Source: Tretioscincus oriximinensis (lineage: Eukaryota; Chordata; Lepidosauria; Squamata; Gymnophthalmidae). Taken from it: a DNA stretch of 64,000 nt. The translations under genes and the position numbers were made by a program. Where the stretch lies: contig JAJVDF010000218.1 of assembly GCA_022410635.1 (NCBI GenBank), positions 1,669,679 to 1,733,678 of the forward strand. Direction: 5' to 3'. Below the pieces are notes generated by a model. That model had not been told where the DNA came from, made no database searches, and saw only the letters and a list, made by a program, of their open reading frames with translations. Below, in pieces: positions 48,537-59,127 of this stretch; positions within the stretch are counted from its first letter, which is position 1; each line of letters begins with the position of its first letter.

Positions 48537-48687
48537 CTTAGCTGTGCAGCATATTCCATAGGAGGCATCCTATCCTGCAGAACGGGAAGAGGGAATCTGG
48601 AGAACTGGTCATCTTCATGTTCTTGAGTTGCTTCTAGATGGTAGTGTGAGACAGGTCCCTGTTGGAACATGCCATTTCTTGTATGTC
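48537..48687 (-). CDS. Possible internal coding exon, gene not recognised
   Basis: On the minus strand a T-rich acceptor (GATTTTGTTTCAG, ending at 48688) is followed by 151 bases with one open frame, ending at TAAG/GTGCTG, a weak donor. The other two frames contain stops. The peptide is moderately acidic and contains HYHLEATQEHEDDQF and DRMPPMEYAAQLR. I recognise no family. The open frame continues past the donor-like site to 48449, so an alternative end is possible. The frame length alone is not significant; the acceptor and composition are the reasons to list it. Confidence 0.3.
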
Positions 48688-49137
48688 CTGAAACAAAATC
48701 ACATTGTAACTTCAAACCTGTGGGATTTTAATTGACATTTATGNGACCAAGAAGTGAACAGTGGTGTTCTAGCCCAATCTTAGACCAATCCAACCCCAAT
48801 GCCAACCCCAAAGTTCATATGATCTCCAAATGTGCGAGCCTAAGAGGACCCATTTCAATGATGAAATTAGGCACATGTGGAAATGGGTCCTCTGTAACTG
48901 AATCACTGAAGCATATAGCTTCTGTATGCCTCTGTGTTCCCACCTAGACTCAGCTGGATGTAGTAAATAGACCCTAGATGTAATTAGCAGAAACCCAGAG
49001 CTGCTCAGAATTGTTCTAGCTACAGCCCAAACGGGGAAAAAAGTTAAGCTACACTAATCACATATTCCACTTTTTCCACTCATACTCAGTCGACAGTAGA
49101 TGACCCTATAAAAACATAGTTAGGAAGGTTAATACCC
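48688..49137. other. Unique sequence, no gene seen
   Basis: No recognised repeat. Would be intronic if the neighbouring exon is real. Confidence 0.35.
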
Positions 49138-49439
49138 ATGAAACTACATATGATGGAGATTTGCAATCACCCTTCATGTAGCCAACTTGTGGCTCAACCA
49201 GCTAAGGGTAGTTAACATCATATGTAGCACACCAACCTGCGAGTTCAATTCTCCATAAGGGTAAAACAAAGGAACAGGCTATGGCTGTCTGATAAGCCTC
49301 CTCCCAACAGCGAAACTAGTTATATCCTACAANTAAAGCATATAATGTAAACNGATCTCAGTTGGCTACTGACTTGAGAGGGTGGGCCATATACTTCGAG
49401 ATGAAGAAATTGTGATTACTACTTATGAAACTACATATG
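49138..49439 (+). repeat. Possible tRNA-derived SINE insertion with direct repeats
   Basis: ATGAAACTACATATG occurs exactly at 49138-49152 and 49425-49439. Between them, near 49190-49250, a tRNA-like pattern can be read: TGGCTCAACCAGCTAAGGG (A-box-like) and, 40 bases on, GCGAGTTCAATTCTCC (B-box-like). Similarity extends weakly beyond the 15 bases on both sides, so the repeats may be a diverged duplication rather than a target-site duplication. Confidence 0.4.
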
Positions 49440-50392
49440 GCAGAGAGTTACTGTAGTCATGAATTGGGAAGAACATGTTTCTTTCTTTAAAATCTTCAGA
49501 AATTCTGGAGGAAAAGGGATTACAGTAAATTTAAATNTAAATAGATAAACAAAATATTAAGTCATCTCTTATACAACCTACTCCCTAATACTCAGTGGCA
49601 AGCCCTTTTTCTCTTGCAACATGATATAAAATACATACTACATGAAGATCGCATTACAATTACCGTATTGAAAACAGGCCTTGTACAGTGGTATTAAATA
49701 TTGCACTAAATTGTGTTCTGTTGTAGAGACCTCTAANGGCTGGTTGCTTAGTAACCTTATGGGTCAGTATGTATCAGGTAAGTCTAGAATTGAGGGTTTT
49801 GTAGTCCTTGGATAGGTAAGCAGGGGAGATCTCTGGATACAATTGCATTTCCCTCCCACCAGAGTTTCCAGCTGCTGGATTTGTTCCAAGTGGGGGTGAA
49901 GTGGTGAAAGTCATTAACTTCCTGCAGTTCTAATCTGGCTCTGAATGAGAATGAGCAGCAGGACGCCACATGTTTAGCTGCATGATCTCCTTGTGTTTAT
50001 TATTCACACAGATTTTGCAAGGAAGGGAGTTCTCCTCTGGGCCTTTAAGATGTCAGAAGGCTGGCAAATGTATCTTTACAGCAGGTGCTTCCTGGGAAAA
50101 AAAAGCCCTAGGATTTTAAACAGCCAGACTTTAAGTGGTTCTTTAAACAGTCAGGGTTTAAACTGGGTTTTAAATAGTTGGACCTTAATCTGGGCTTTGA
50201 AAAGTCAGGTTTAAGAATGGGCTGGTGAACAAAGAAGTCACAACCATTCCTCAATACTCCAACGTTGTTGGGATTCTGNGAATTTTAATGAATTTATATA
50301 TGAATACATACATTTATAAACCACTTTCCATTGAATAAAATACTCAAATAGTGAATTGTGTCAACAAAACACAAACATTAAATTAAAACTGT
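49440..50392. other. Unique sequence with a local tandem motif
   Basis: Around 50110-50215 a unit of about 30 bases repeats four times with drift (AAACAGCCAGACTTTAAG, AAACAGTCAGGGTTTAAAC, AAATAGTTGGACCTTAATC, AAAAGTCAGGTTTAAG). It gives a repetitive plus-strand peptide that is not a gene. Confidence 0.45.
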
Positions 50393-50732
50393 GGCTGCAT
50401 CCACACAGCATATTTCTACCTCGATCGGGGGAAGATGAGGAAGAGTACAGCACANGGGTTAAGCATCTTTCAGCAGTCGTCCCGCAGTAAATGCCATGTT
50501 TCCCGGATTAAACTATTGCTGCGTGCATCATGTGAACCAATTTGATGCGTGAGGATAAAACAACCGAGAATGTTTCTATAGGCTGCTGCAAGTAAAAAGA
50601 AAAAAGCCTTGGACTGCATTGCAATGAGATTGATGAGCGATCTGGGGCATTGGCCATGGAATATACAGATTTGGTGTGCCCAGACCACGCCATTGCTATA
50701 TTCCAGAATTAATTCGTGGTGTGCACGCAGCC
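50393..50732 (+). mobile_element. Non-autonomous DNA transposon (family D), 340 bp
   Basis: Ends GGCTGCATCCACACAG and, inverted, GGCTGCGTGCACACCACG. The interior shares AATAAACTATTGCTG-like, GGTTAAGCAT.TTTCAGCAGTC, GGGGCATTG and GGAATATACAG motifs with 55011-55411 and 16660-16895. I see no clear target duplication, so the superfamily is open. Non-coding. Confidence 0.7.
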
Positions 50733-50819
50733 TAAGCAATCATTGAAATGCCTAGCTCCTTCCAAGTTGGAGAAACAGGTAGGATCACTCCTTAAAATTG
50801 TTGGGTAGAAAAGTGAGAA

Positions 50820-51168
50820 CAGACAAAGGAAAGTATTTTTTCACCCAGAGGGTCATCAGTCTGTGGAATTTACTTCCTGAAGAGGTGGTGGTAGCTAACA
50901 GCTTGGATAGTTTCAAGACAGGACTAGATAGGTTTATGGACACCAAGTGTATAAATAGATACTAGGATGGATGTCTGGATGTTGCCTCCGGGATGGAGCA
51001 ACAGGCAGGACTCCTGAAATGCCATTTGCAGGGAGTCATGAACAGGAGCATATTTTGCTTTCCTCTGTTCGGACTGCCCAGGTGCATCTGGTGGGCCTCT
51101 GTGTGAGACAGAATGCTGGACTAGATGGGCTCTGACCCGATCCAGTATGGCTCTTCTTATGTTCTTAT
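50820..51168 (+). repeat. CR1-like LINE 3' end
   Basis: Best copy together with 15862-16209, same start and same terminus (GGCTCTTCTTATGTTCTTAT). Contains GGGATGGAGCAACAGGCAGG and GCCATTTGCAGGGAGTCATG. Confidence 0.8.
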
Positions 51169-51172
51169 GTTA

Positions 51173-51302
51173 AATGCCATTTGCAGGGAGTTGAGTGCAA
51201 GTAAAGTTACTTGACTAATTGGTGGGCCACTGCGTGACACAGAGTGTAGCTGGATTTGATAAGCCATCCCAACTTAGAAGGGCTCCTCTTATGTTCTCAT
51301 TT
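51173..51302 (+). repeat. Second, older CR1-like 3' terminus
   Basis: Immediately after the previous copy, AATGCCATTTGCAGGGAGT restarts the same family and runs to GGCTCCTCTTATGTTCTC. More diverged than its neighbour, so the younger copy probably inserted into the older one. Confidence 0.7.
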
Positions 51303-51489
51303 ATTCCACTATATTTTCATACTTCGGAACAGGTGTCAACAATGATGTGCTTTTATTCTATCGTTCTAATTCTTGCCATTCATTGCACATTTTCTCTTTT
51401 GTCTTTATGCTACCTGAGAGATAGGTTTGCGACCTTTGAAGCTTGTCTGTTGAGTCCCACTCGATTACCTTGCTCTCTCTGAAACAATA

Positions 51490-51569
51490 TATCGTGCACA
51501 AAACAAATAAGGGAACACTTTGACATAACAGTGTATGTTAAAGTGTTCCCTTAATTGTTTTGACCAGTA
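51490..51569 (+). mobile_element. Palindromic MITE (family A), 80 bp
   Basis: Right end TTAATTGTTTTGACCAGTA is well kept; left end TATCGTGCACAAAACAAATA has several changes. Core GGGAACACTTTGACATAACA and its complement intact. TA flanks present. Confidence 0.8.
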
Positions 51570-52209
51570 TACTTTAAAACATATTTCTACTGTAGTTGGT
51601 TTAGAGAATCATTCCCTAGGGTCCACAAGCAATTTAGGAAACAAGTAGTTATTCCAAAGGAGCTTTAGTTTGAAATATTGGTAAATCTTTAGGCGAAGTT
51701 TGGAAATGGTCNCAAATGCTTACACCTTTTTAGGGAGGGCTTTTGTTTCCTAGTGCAATAAGCAGAAAAACAACAGAATGGTTGTAGCTCTTAAAATGTT
51801 AGATTTAGGCTGGCCAAAATATTGGAAAATAGTGTATAACCTCTGGAGTTCCCCAGGGTTTTTATCAACCAAGATGGCATAAGGCAAATAAACAGTGTTG
51901 ACAGATAATTAGCTTGATAGAGGCCTCAGTTGGGAAGTGTCCCCTATTAAAAGAGCTGGCAGGTTAGCAGATCCAAATATTAGTTCAGGCAGTGTTACTA
52001 TCAGTCAAGCTTCCAAACTAAACATTTAAAAAGCAAAACTGACATTGGTCACAGAATGTGAGTGTAATCAGAAAGTAAGTACTTTTTCAGTTGTCCCTCT
52101 AACAAAACCGTCCCATCTCCAGAAAGAGAAAAGAAGACTAACAAATACATGACTTGTATACATGACAGTTGCCCAAATACATGACTGAAGACAAACTTTA
52201 TTTTGTCAT
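51570..52209. other. Unique sequence, no gene seen
   Basis: AT-rich sequence without recognised elements. Confidence 0.4.
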
Positions 52210-52210
52210 A

Positions 52211-52268
52211 CATTGCAATTTATATTCACCTTCAAGCATCACCATTGCAATTTATATTCACCTTCACC
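52211..52268 (+). repeat. 32-bp tandem duplication
   Basis: CATTGCAATTTATATTCACC starts at 52211 and again at 52243, nearly identical over about 25 bases. Confidence 0.9.
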
Positions 52269-52404
52269 TAACCTAACTATGAATATTGATGAGGTAAGAT
52301 GCGGCCCGCGGAACCATTAGCTCCACCTTCAACATGTCCATTAGGCTTCCCTGGCTAAGTAATTGATCCTCACTTTGTTAAAACATGAAGTCAAATACAA
52401 AAAA

Positions 52405-52475
52405 ATGGAGCAGGGAGGCCCAGGAGGGAGGGCGGTGAGGGAAGAGGGTGAGGGGTGAGGGTATGGGGGCATTGA
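52405..52475 (+). other. G-rich tract with G-quadruplex potential
   Basis: At least six G-runs of three or more in about 60 bases (for example GGGAAGAGGGTGAGGGGTG, then GGGTATGGGGG), with loops of 1-5 bases. G-rich sequence continues to about 52600 with lower density. No promoter features were recognised around it. Confidence 0.6.
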
Positions 52476-52669
52476 AAAGTCCACAGTTTTGTGGTCTGGG
52501 AGGGACAGGGGGCATGAGCAGGAGAAGGAGTGTGTGTCCTGGTTCGAGGTGTGGCCTGGGTTGGGGTGTGGCCTTGGCAGGAGGGGAGTGTCCTCAGAGT
52601 GTGTGTGTATGGTATGGTCCTTTAGTGATGTTACAAAGTTCCCCATCCTTGATGTAACGTAAGTGCTGG

Positions 52670-53399
52670 GGAGGGGAAGAAGTTATTATTTCAAACTCAA
52701 CTTTGCCCAAATGGTATATCTGATTACACTCCAGTGTTTGCATGTAAGCTATTGGACAACTTGATGGTTGCATTTCCCCGTACTACATGATCCACGGAAT
52801 TTTTTTTTCTACACAAGAAGATCTTAGCTGCCAAGCAAGCCACTACACTGGGCATTTTGTTTTAACAAGTAACCATGACCTAATTTTTATTGGATGTTCA
52901 ACTATTTTGTTGTCTTCAAATGAGTTTCAGGTAGAAAGGCAGAAAAAGGCCTTCATCTCGCAATCAGAATTGTCAGCATTATGCTTGCTGGGGCAATCGT
53001 GTGACTTCATGTAAAGATGGTTCACATATGTTCGCTCCAGCTGTGCCAGTCTGGCTGCTTAATAGTAACTGTTTTGCATATCGCTCAGTTATTAATTTTT
53101 TTGCCATAAATAGTAAAAGTGATGAAAATTGATTGAAAGTCAAAACTGAAAATTTGGAACAGGTAAATAGGAAATTATTAATAAGCCCGGAATATTTATT
53201 ATTCTTCACTATGAATGGCCATGTATCTAGTCATATTCATTATTAAAGACATAGGTATTCAACTGTTGCCCACCAGANGTTCCCCAAGTGCACCTCCCAT
53301 CATTCCATTGAAGGTTCAGCCAAACTGTTTCAGAACGTCCATTCTCAGAGAAACAGTAATGCCATTAGTTCAACAAAAGTATGGTCCTATTGTTTGAGT
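52670..53399. other. Unique sequence, no gene seen
   Basis: AT-rich, only short frames. Leads into a CAGCAC/AATAAC simple repeat at about 53403-53460. Confidence 0.4.
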
Positions 53400-53672
53400 A
53401 GACACCAGCACCAGCACCAATAATAATAACGATAACAATAAAACAATAACAATAACAATGTTTATTTATAATACCCCTTTAAACAAAGGGTGATGCCCAT
53501 ATCTCTTTGCTTTCTTCACAACAGACACTCTGTGAAGTAGACAGGGCTGAGAAAGTCCTAAAGAACTGATTGAAGGTCACCTAGCTGATCTCATGGAGGA
53601 GTATGGGATCGAACCAGGAGACTACCAGAAAAGAGTCCAGCACTCGAACCATTGCACCAAACTGGTGTATAA
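53400..53672 (-). repeat. Sauria-type SINE, minus strand
   Basis: Inverted: head CCAGTTTGGTGCAATGGTTC, body motif GGTGACCTTCAATC, CTCAGCCCTGTCTACTTC, 3' part and an AATAAC-type simple tail at 53403-53460. Similar to 38577-38822 but more diverged. Confidence 0.8.
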
Positions 53673-54769
53673 TATTGACATTGAGGTGCCAAACTTTTGT
53701 TCAACAATCCTGCTTCTTGTCCTATTGCTTAATAATCTTTTATTTGCTCACCTATTTTGAGATCTATTTATTTCTCATGCTTAGTCACCATCATTTCAGT
53801 GATTGCTGGCAACTTCATACTTAAAAAGTTGCTTTGTGAGCTTACTTTGAAGTCCCTGCAGCCCCATCAAATCCTCCGAATTGGGTCTAAGGAGGAAAGC
53901 CTAACCCTAACCCTTATTGCATTTTCCTGTGCCAGACACAGCATCATTCTCCTTTGTCTTACTTCTACTGGTTGTCCTGTGTACCTTCCCTGACTCATTT
54001 AAAAACTTTCCGTTTTTAAAAACTGCATAATCACAGGACTGCTTCCTGTCCCCCCAAGTTGGTTTCTGGTGTGTCTTGCTCTGGCTTTGGTGGACACAAC
54101 CAAGCTTTCCCTAAATGTCACAGCCTTCTCTTAACTTGTTCAAGGCTCAGTTCCAAGCAAAGTGGTTTTGTATAAGACCCATTTCAACATATAACTTCAT
54201 CAGTTTTCAGGTGTGATTCCCACTCTTGCTGGACCATATTAAAAATGTCATTCTGAAACTTCCAAGAACTTCTCTCTGAGAGAGATGACAAGTAGCCTAA
54301 AGTGTAACCAGATTATTTCATNCCTGAGTCCACTGGAGTTCTAGTCTTGTTTTTTAAGTTGTGTGGGGACAGGAGCAAACTCTCTTCCCACTTCTTAACT
54401 GTTGATAATGGCATCTCTATCAATTTATCTATGCACCCTTGACACAGGCAGGGAAGTAACTTCAGAGCACAGTCTGGTAACTGGCTATCCACTTAGACAA
54501 TCAGGGCTTGCCTAGGCAAACTTTGAGGACAGCGAATGCAACTTCTCCAGCATCAAGATTGCAATCAGAGGGCAGTTTACACACTCTAGGAATAAGCCTA
54601 GAAGTGGATATTTTCTGAAACTGGTCTTAACAATCACTGTTTTTTAAAAAAGGGTGTGGAATAAGTCTAGAGGCAAGGCATAATTGCTAGAATCTTGTCT
54701 TCCACCCAACTTCTGAAGGTGCAGGACTCTTGTGCTATTTGGCCATCCAAATCTGGAACTATATTAGCT
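53673..54769. other. Unique sequence, no gene seen
   Basis: Includes a short CCTAACCCTAACCCTTA run (about 53900-53917), too short to be called an interstitial telomeric array. No genes recognised. Confidence 0.4.
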
Positions 54770-54803
54770 AGAGAGAGAGAGAGAGAAAGATAGAGAGAGA
54801 GAG
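54770..54803 (+). repeat. GA dinucleotide microsatellite
   Basis: GAGAGAGA run with one GAAAGATA interruption. Confidence 0.95.
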
Positions 54804-55010
54804 AATTATTTATTTGATTTTATTTAAAATGCTTTATATCACGCCTTTTACCATTGGTCCCAGAGTGGGTAACAGAAGACCAAAAAATACACACTAATAA
54901 AACATTTTTTTTTAAAAAAAATCCATTCCCTCCTTCCCTCCATCCCTCCGAGGACAAAACCACAGAGGGAGTAAAAATCAGAAGTCTGGGCAAAGAGATA
55001 TAGAGATTTA

Positions 55011-55411
55011 GGCTGTGTGCACACCTCGAGCGAGCGAGACGAAGACGAGTCCAGCACACNGGTTAAGCATTTTTCAGCAGTCATACTGCAATAAATGCCA
55101 TTTTTCCTGGAATAAACTATTGCTGGGAAATACAGGCATTGTTGCGGAGAACCTCCGTCCTCTTGCGGCCAACCCCCATCCACTCCTGAGTATACATGTG
55201 CACGAATTAGGCGAGAGAGGTTAAAACAAATGAGAACGTGGCAGTTTCTGCGGTAAATCCTCTGACTGCACTGCCCCGAGATCAGNGAGCGATATTACGG
55301 AACTGGGGCACTGTTAACGGAATATACAGGTTTGGTGTGCACAGACACGCTATTGCTAGATTCTGGAATATAGGTTTATAGCAGTTTTTAAGTCATCGTG
55401 TGCACACAGTC
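55011..55411 (+). mobile_element. Non-autonomous DNA transposon (family D), 401 bp
   Basis: Ends GGCTGTGTGCACACCTCG and, inverted, GACTGTGTGCACACGATG, so terminal inverted repeats of about 16 bp. Interior has GGTTAAGCATTTTTCAGCAG, AATAAACTATTGCTGGGAAA, GTTGCGGAGAACCTCC and ACTGGGGCACTGTTAACGG. About 60 bp longer than the 50393-50732 copy, with an extra GC-richer part. Flanks GAGATTTA and TAGATTCA are similar (6 of 8), hinting at an 8-bp target duplication. Confidence 0.75.
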
Positions 55412-55466
55412 GTAGATTCAAAGCTACTGTATTTACAGCTAAATATAGATCTATGGTTCAGAAGTC

Positions 55467-55520
55467 TGTCCATCCATCCATCCATCCGTCCGTCCGTCCG
55501 TCCGCCCGCCCACTCGCCCG
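55467..55520 (+). repeat. CCAT/CCGT/CCGC graded microsatellite
   Basis: Four CCAT units, then about five CCGT units, then CCGC units. The order forms a step-wise gradient toward CpG. Confidence 0.95.
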
Positions 55521-55859
55521 GCTGACTGTCACTTCTTATTCTGGGTTTGGTTTGTTAATATAAGGCCCTTTCTGCATTGAACTTTATTTTGGATTATACC
55601 ATACAGGCATGAGGGTGTAAGATACAATTTTCAAGCTACAAGTGCTATGAAGAAACGGAATGTAGGAAACTAAAAGGCAGAGGAAAATTCAGTGATGAAG
55701 AAATTGGAAGAAAGCCATTCCTGGGAAGATAGCCTTTCCTCCCACTAGACAGTACTCCCTTCAGGCTAAAGTGATTTGATTCCTTTTCTAAATGCCACCG
55801 TTGCCTAAGGCGTTTGATTTGCCTAGCAATTTCTTCATTATCAGTGGCATGCCACAGCA
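55521..55859. other. Unique sequence, no gene seen
   Basis: No recognised element. A GGCCCTTTCTGCATTG...GGATTATACC stretch near 55563 loosely resembles family E ends. Confidence 0.35.
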
Positions 55860-57330
55860 CCCCATCAACCTCATGATATCTGCTTTAGAATCTTCTTTAA
55901 CAATGTCACCCACTTAAAGCATATTTCATCAAAATGTGATTTAACTTTAATACCAAGCCAAAGGGAGGGGGAGGGGGAGCGAGGGAGAAAACGACAAAAA
56001 GCTTATTCATGACTCATTTCTTGGTCTATCCATTCAATTTCACATCACAAGCTGTTGCCATAGAAATGTCACACACTTAAAATGGGAGCTGGAAGTTGAA
56101 TACAACAGCAGATAGGCGCAATGAGGGGAAGGGGGAGGAAGAAAACAAATATTTTTCATAAACAAAGAAAAGAAAATGGAGGCAAGTGACACCCAAGCAG
56201 ATGATGCATTTTTTTAAAACTGGAACCATTACTGGGGAGTTGATAAAATATATTCCAGAATCATTCCATTCTCTCTGCTGTCAGCTAACACTCAGTAATG
56301 GTTGCCTTTTTATATATATAAAAAAGGCCTTCACAGCTATTTCAAGTGTTTCAGTGCTTGGCAGTCAATGTTNACCATAGGGAAGGTCTTTATGCACTAG
56401 CTGGGCATGATCTGAACAAATGGGTCTGGATCAGCAAGTTCTACACGTTGTCTTCTTAACAGCTCTGGCCTCACTGGCCTCAAAGCTTGCATAGGAGGAT
56501 TGGTACGTTTTGGTACTCTGCCAAAATGAGTTTTCTGGTTGCCTGAAACACTGAGGTGGCCCATGAAACACCACCACAAGACTTCTGCCTTTTCTGGGTA
56601 GAAGGGAGCAGGAGAGGCAAGAAGAAAAGATACATTCTGTATTGCTGAAGTATGAATCTTTACCTTACAGAAGCAGTCAGAACAGCCCCTATTGCTTTGC
56701 CAAGTCGTCCCTTAAATGTAAAGTAAAAATAGAGAAAGAGAGAATCTGCTGTGTCCGGTGACATAATGAAATTGCCCCCATAGTATCCATTATACGTTAC
56801 ACTAATCAAATGCCATCTCCCTGTCCCCATTGTGGGAAATAGATGCCGTTTCTCCGATACCTCTGTGGGCTAGTAATTTCAGATGAATATTGACTGTTTA
56901 ATGACAGCCACTCCAGTGCAAATATCAACTGATATTATTCAGTCAGATACAAATGATTGAACAGGGATGACATACATGTTACTCAGCAAATGAATTATTT
57001 CATTCACTCTTCCCCACCGCAGGCCGTCGGCTCGGAAATTTTCATTTGGTTCTCCCTAACTTGAGAACCGATTGTAAATGTCAGGCCTAAATGCTCAGAT
57101 TTAAGTGTTAGGTTGTCTTGTTTGATTACAGAAGTAAAAGGTCACAAATGACTAATGAAAAGTACAAGTGATATTGCCAGGGTAATGCAGTACGTTGCAA
57201 TAAGCAAACAGTGGGACATTCATTGTCTCTTTCTCGCAAGGCTGACGGTAAGCATTTGACTGCCCTCCAGTGGGTGCGACAGATATTGCATGATGCCAAG
57301 TTGAGGATGCGGCAACCCTCCGGTCAAGTC
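55860..57330. other. Longest repeat-free stretch; candidate conserved non-coding elements
   Basis: About 1.5 kb without recognised transposons, apart from a short TATATATA at 56314. The sub-regions around 56700-56960 and 57020-57270 are dense in AT-core motifs (ATAATGAAATTG, AATGACAGCCACTCC, TTTGATTACAG, GACTAATGAAAAG) and have the mixed texture of vertebrate conserved elements. No coding frame is convincing. Confidence 0.35.
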
Positions 57331-58190
57331 ACATCATAGGTCAATTTAAGATTTGATATTCATTCTCAGCCACTCACTTGCTTTTAAGTGGTTGTGTATA
57401 TTCACTTCATTTACTGCATTTTGCAATGAAATAAACAAGCACTGTTATATTGGGGCTTTTCCTGTAGCAACAGGAAAGGATAATTCAAACAACGGTTATG
57501 TGTGTGGACCTGTGTCATGTGGTTCCTAGATATTGGAAACGAAGGAGAACATCGTCTTCCCATAACTTGTGGAGTGAAATATTTTTTTCCTGGAAAGAGA
57601 TTTATAAACATTTATGAAATAAGGTATTGGTTTGAAGTTGACCAGGTACAATAAATGCTTTGACCACTTTGAAGCTTGGGGGTAGCAATAATTGACATGA
57701 TTAAACTTGGGATGCACTTAGATCAATACTGAATGAATTCAAGTAGGATTTAAGACTGGAATTAGCCACATACTTTTAATCCATTTTCAATGCTGAAGAA
57801 CTAGACTAAAAGCAGTGAAAAATGCCCCCCTTGCCCCGTCATTAGTATAGTTCTTCAGAACTGGATCAAAAGTATACATCAGAATAGCACCTAATAGACT
57901 TCACCCACTCTGGGTGGTTCATAGTTACACTGAGTGCTTAGATAGGACCCTCAGCCTGATTCAGAGTTTCAAAGTGACAAAATTAAACTGTGTTTACTGA
58001 TTATAAATGCCCAACTCTCTTCTTTCACAATCTACTACACTCAGAGCCAGGAACAAAGAGGCACGATGGTGCAAGAGGTTAAGAGCTCGGTGTTTCTGAA
58101 GGCGATAATTGGGCAGTTGCAAACCGTTTATGAGAACTAGTCAAAGTTTCTGAACCAGCCATAAAGTTAGTCAAATTGCTCACAAACTAA
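57331..58190. other. Unique sequence; weak SINE head near the end
   Basis: Mostly unique. At about 58060-58105 GATGGTGCAAGAGGTTAAGAG resembles a tRNA-type A box of a Sauria-like SINE head, without a recognisable body. Confidence 0.35.
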
Positions 58191-58320
58191 GGCTGCGTTC
58201 ACACGATGAGATAAAAACCAGAATAAAGTTATATTCCTGAATATAGCAATGGCGTGTCCCTTCACATCACGAAGCTATATTCTGGAATATACAACGGTGT
58301 GTCTGTGCACACATATTCTT
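58191..58320 (-). mobile_element. Terminal fragment of DNA transposon family D
   Basis: GGCTGCGTTCACACGATG and ATATAGCAATGGCGTG match, on the minus strand, the right end of 50393-50732. A second TATATTCTGGAATATACAAC and GTGTGTCTGTGCACACA follow, so the terminal region may be duplicated here. Confidence 0.6.
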
Positions 58321-58344
58321 GAATTCCCATCATACACATCTGGC

Positions 58345-58685
58345 TCTGCCACATTGCTTTGGCTGTGCCCTCCTTCCAGCAGCCCTCGGCCTGCTTTCGG
58401 GGGATGCTGTCTGAAGATTGGCACCGTCAAATGGTTCAGCTGAGGCGAGGAGGAAGAAGTGGGGAGGTTGACAGGACGTCTGTCAATGTTCCCCTTCGTT
58501 TTGCCGAGCCGATCTCCAGGCAGCAGCCCCCAAAGCAGACGGAGGGCTGACTGGAAGGAGGGCANNGCCAAAGCAATGCAGCGGAGCCAGCTGCATGTCA
58601 CGAGAAGCCTTTTCCTAAGCCCAGGCTGCCCTCCACCTGCTTTCAGGGGCTACTACCTCGAGATCAGCTCGGCAAAACGATGAGT
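58345..58685. repeat. GC-rich inverted and direct repeat cluster
   Basis: A unit of about 60 bases (AGCAGCCCTC..CCTGCTTTCGGGGG.., continuing with a GAAGATTGGC-type end) occurs three times: forward at 58375-58425, inverted at about 58495-58565, forward at 58625-58682 (TGCCCTCCACCTGCTTTCAG). Outer arms TTGCTTTGGC...GCCCTCCTTCCAG (58352-58377) and CTGGAAGGAGGGC...GCCAAAGCAA (58548-58577) make a long hairpin. Frames across it are symmetric artefacts. Confidence 0.75.
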
Positions 58686-59127
58686 AGCATTGACAGAATT
58701 GGAAAACTTTGTTACTATTAGGACTGGACAGTACTAGAACACCATATACTGTTGTGAGAGAATTACATCAGAAAAGTTCTTTGTGGGTTGGAGAGAGGAG
58801 AGGAGTGGAGCGTATAGGAGTGAGTGGAAAAGAAGATAATCATAATGAGCACATATTTAAAGGATATGTGTACTGGAGCCTTCCAAAGGTAAGTAAAACT
58901 TTGATAGATATATTTACCAGGTCAAACTCTAATTGATGTCTAGTTGGACAATGTCCACTCTTCAGCACTAGAAACAGGCTGGACTGTGAATCCACACTAT
59001 GAGTCCCATTGTCTTATAAATGGACTGGGTAAGCGGCTACTTCATCCATATTTCCAAATTGCATTTTTGGTTCTGTCAGAATTGGTTGTTTTATTCCTCC
59101 CTTGTAAAGTAATCAGGACACTTGGCT
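58686..59127. other. Unique sequence, no gene seen
   Basis: No recognised element. Confidence 0.35.

Noticed and set aside
53900..53917. CCTAACCCTAACCCTTA, telomere-like
   Set aside because: Only about two and a half units; too short to call an interstitial telomeric array.
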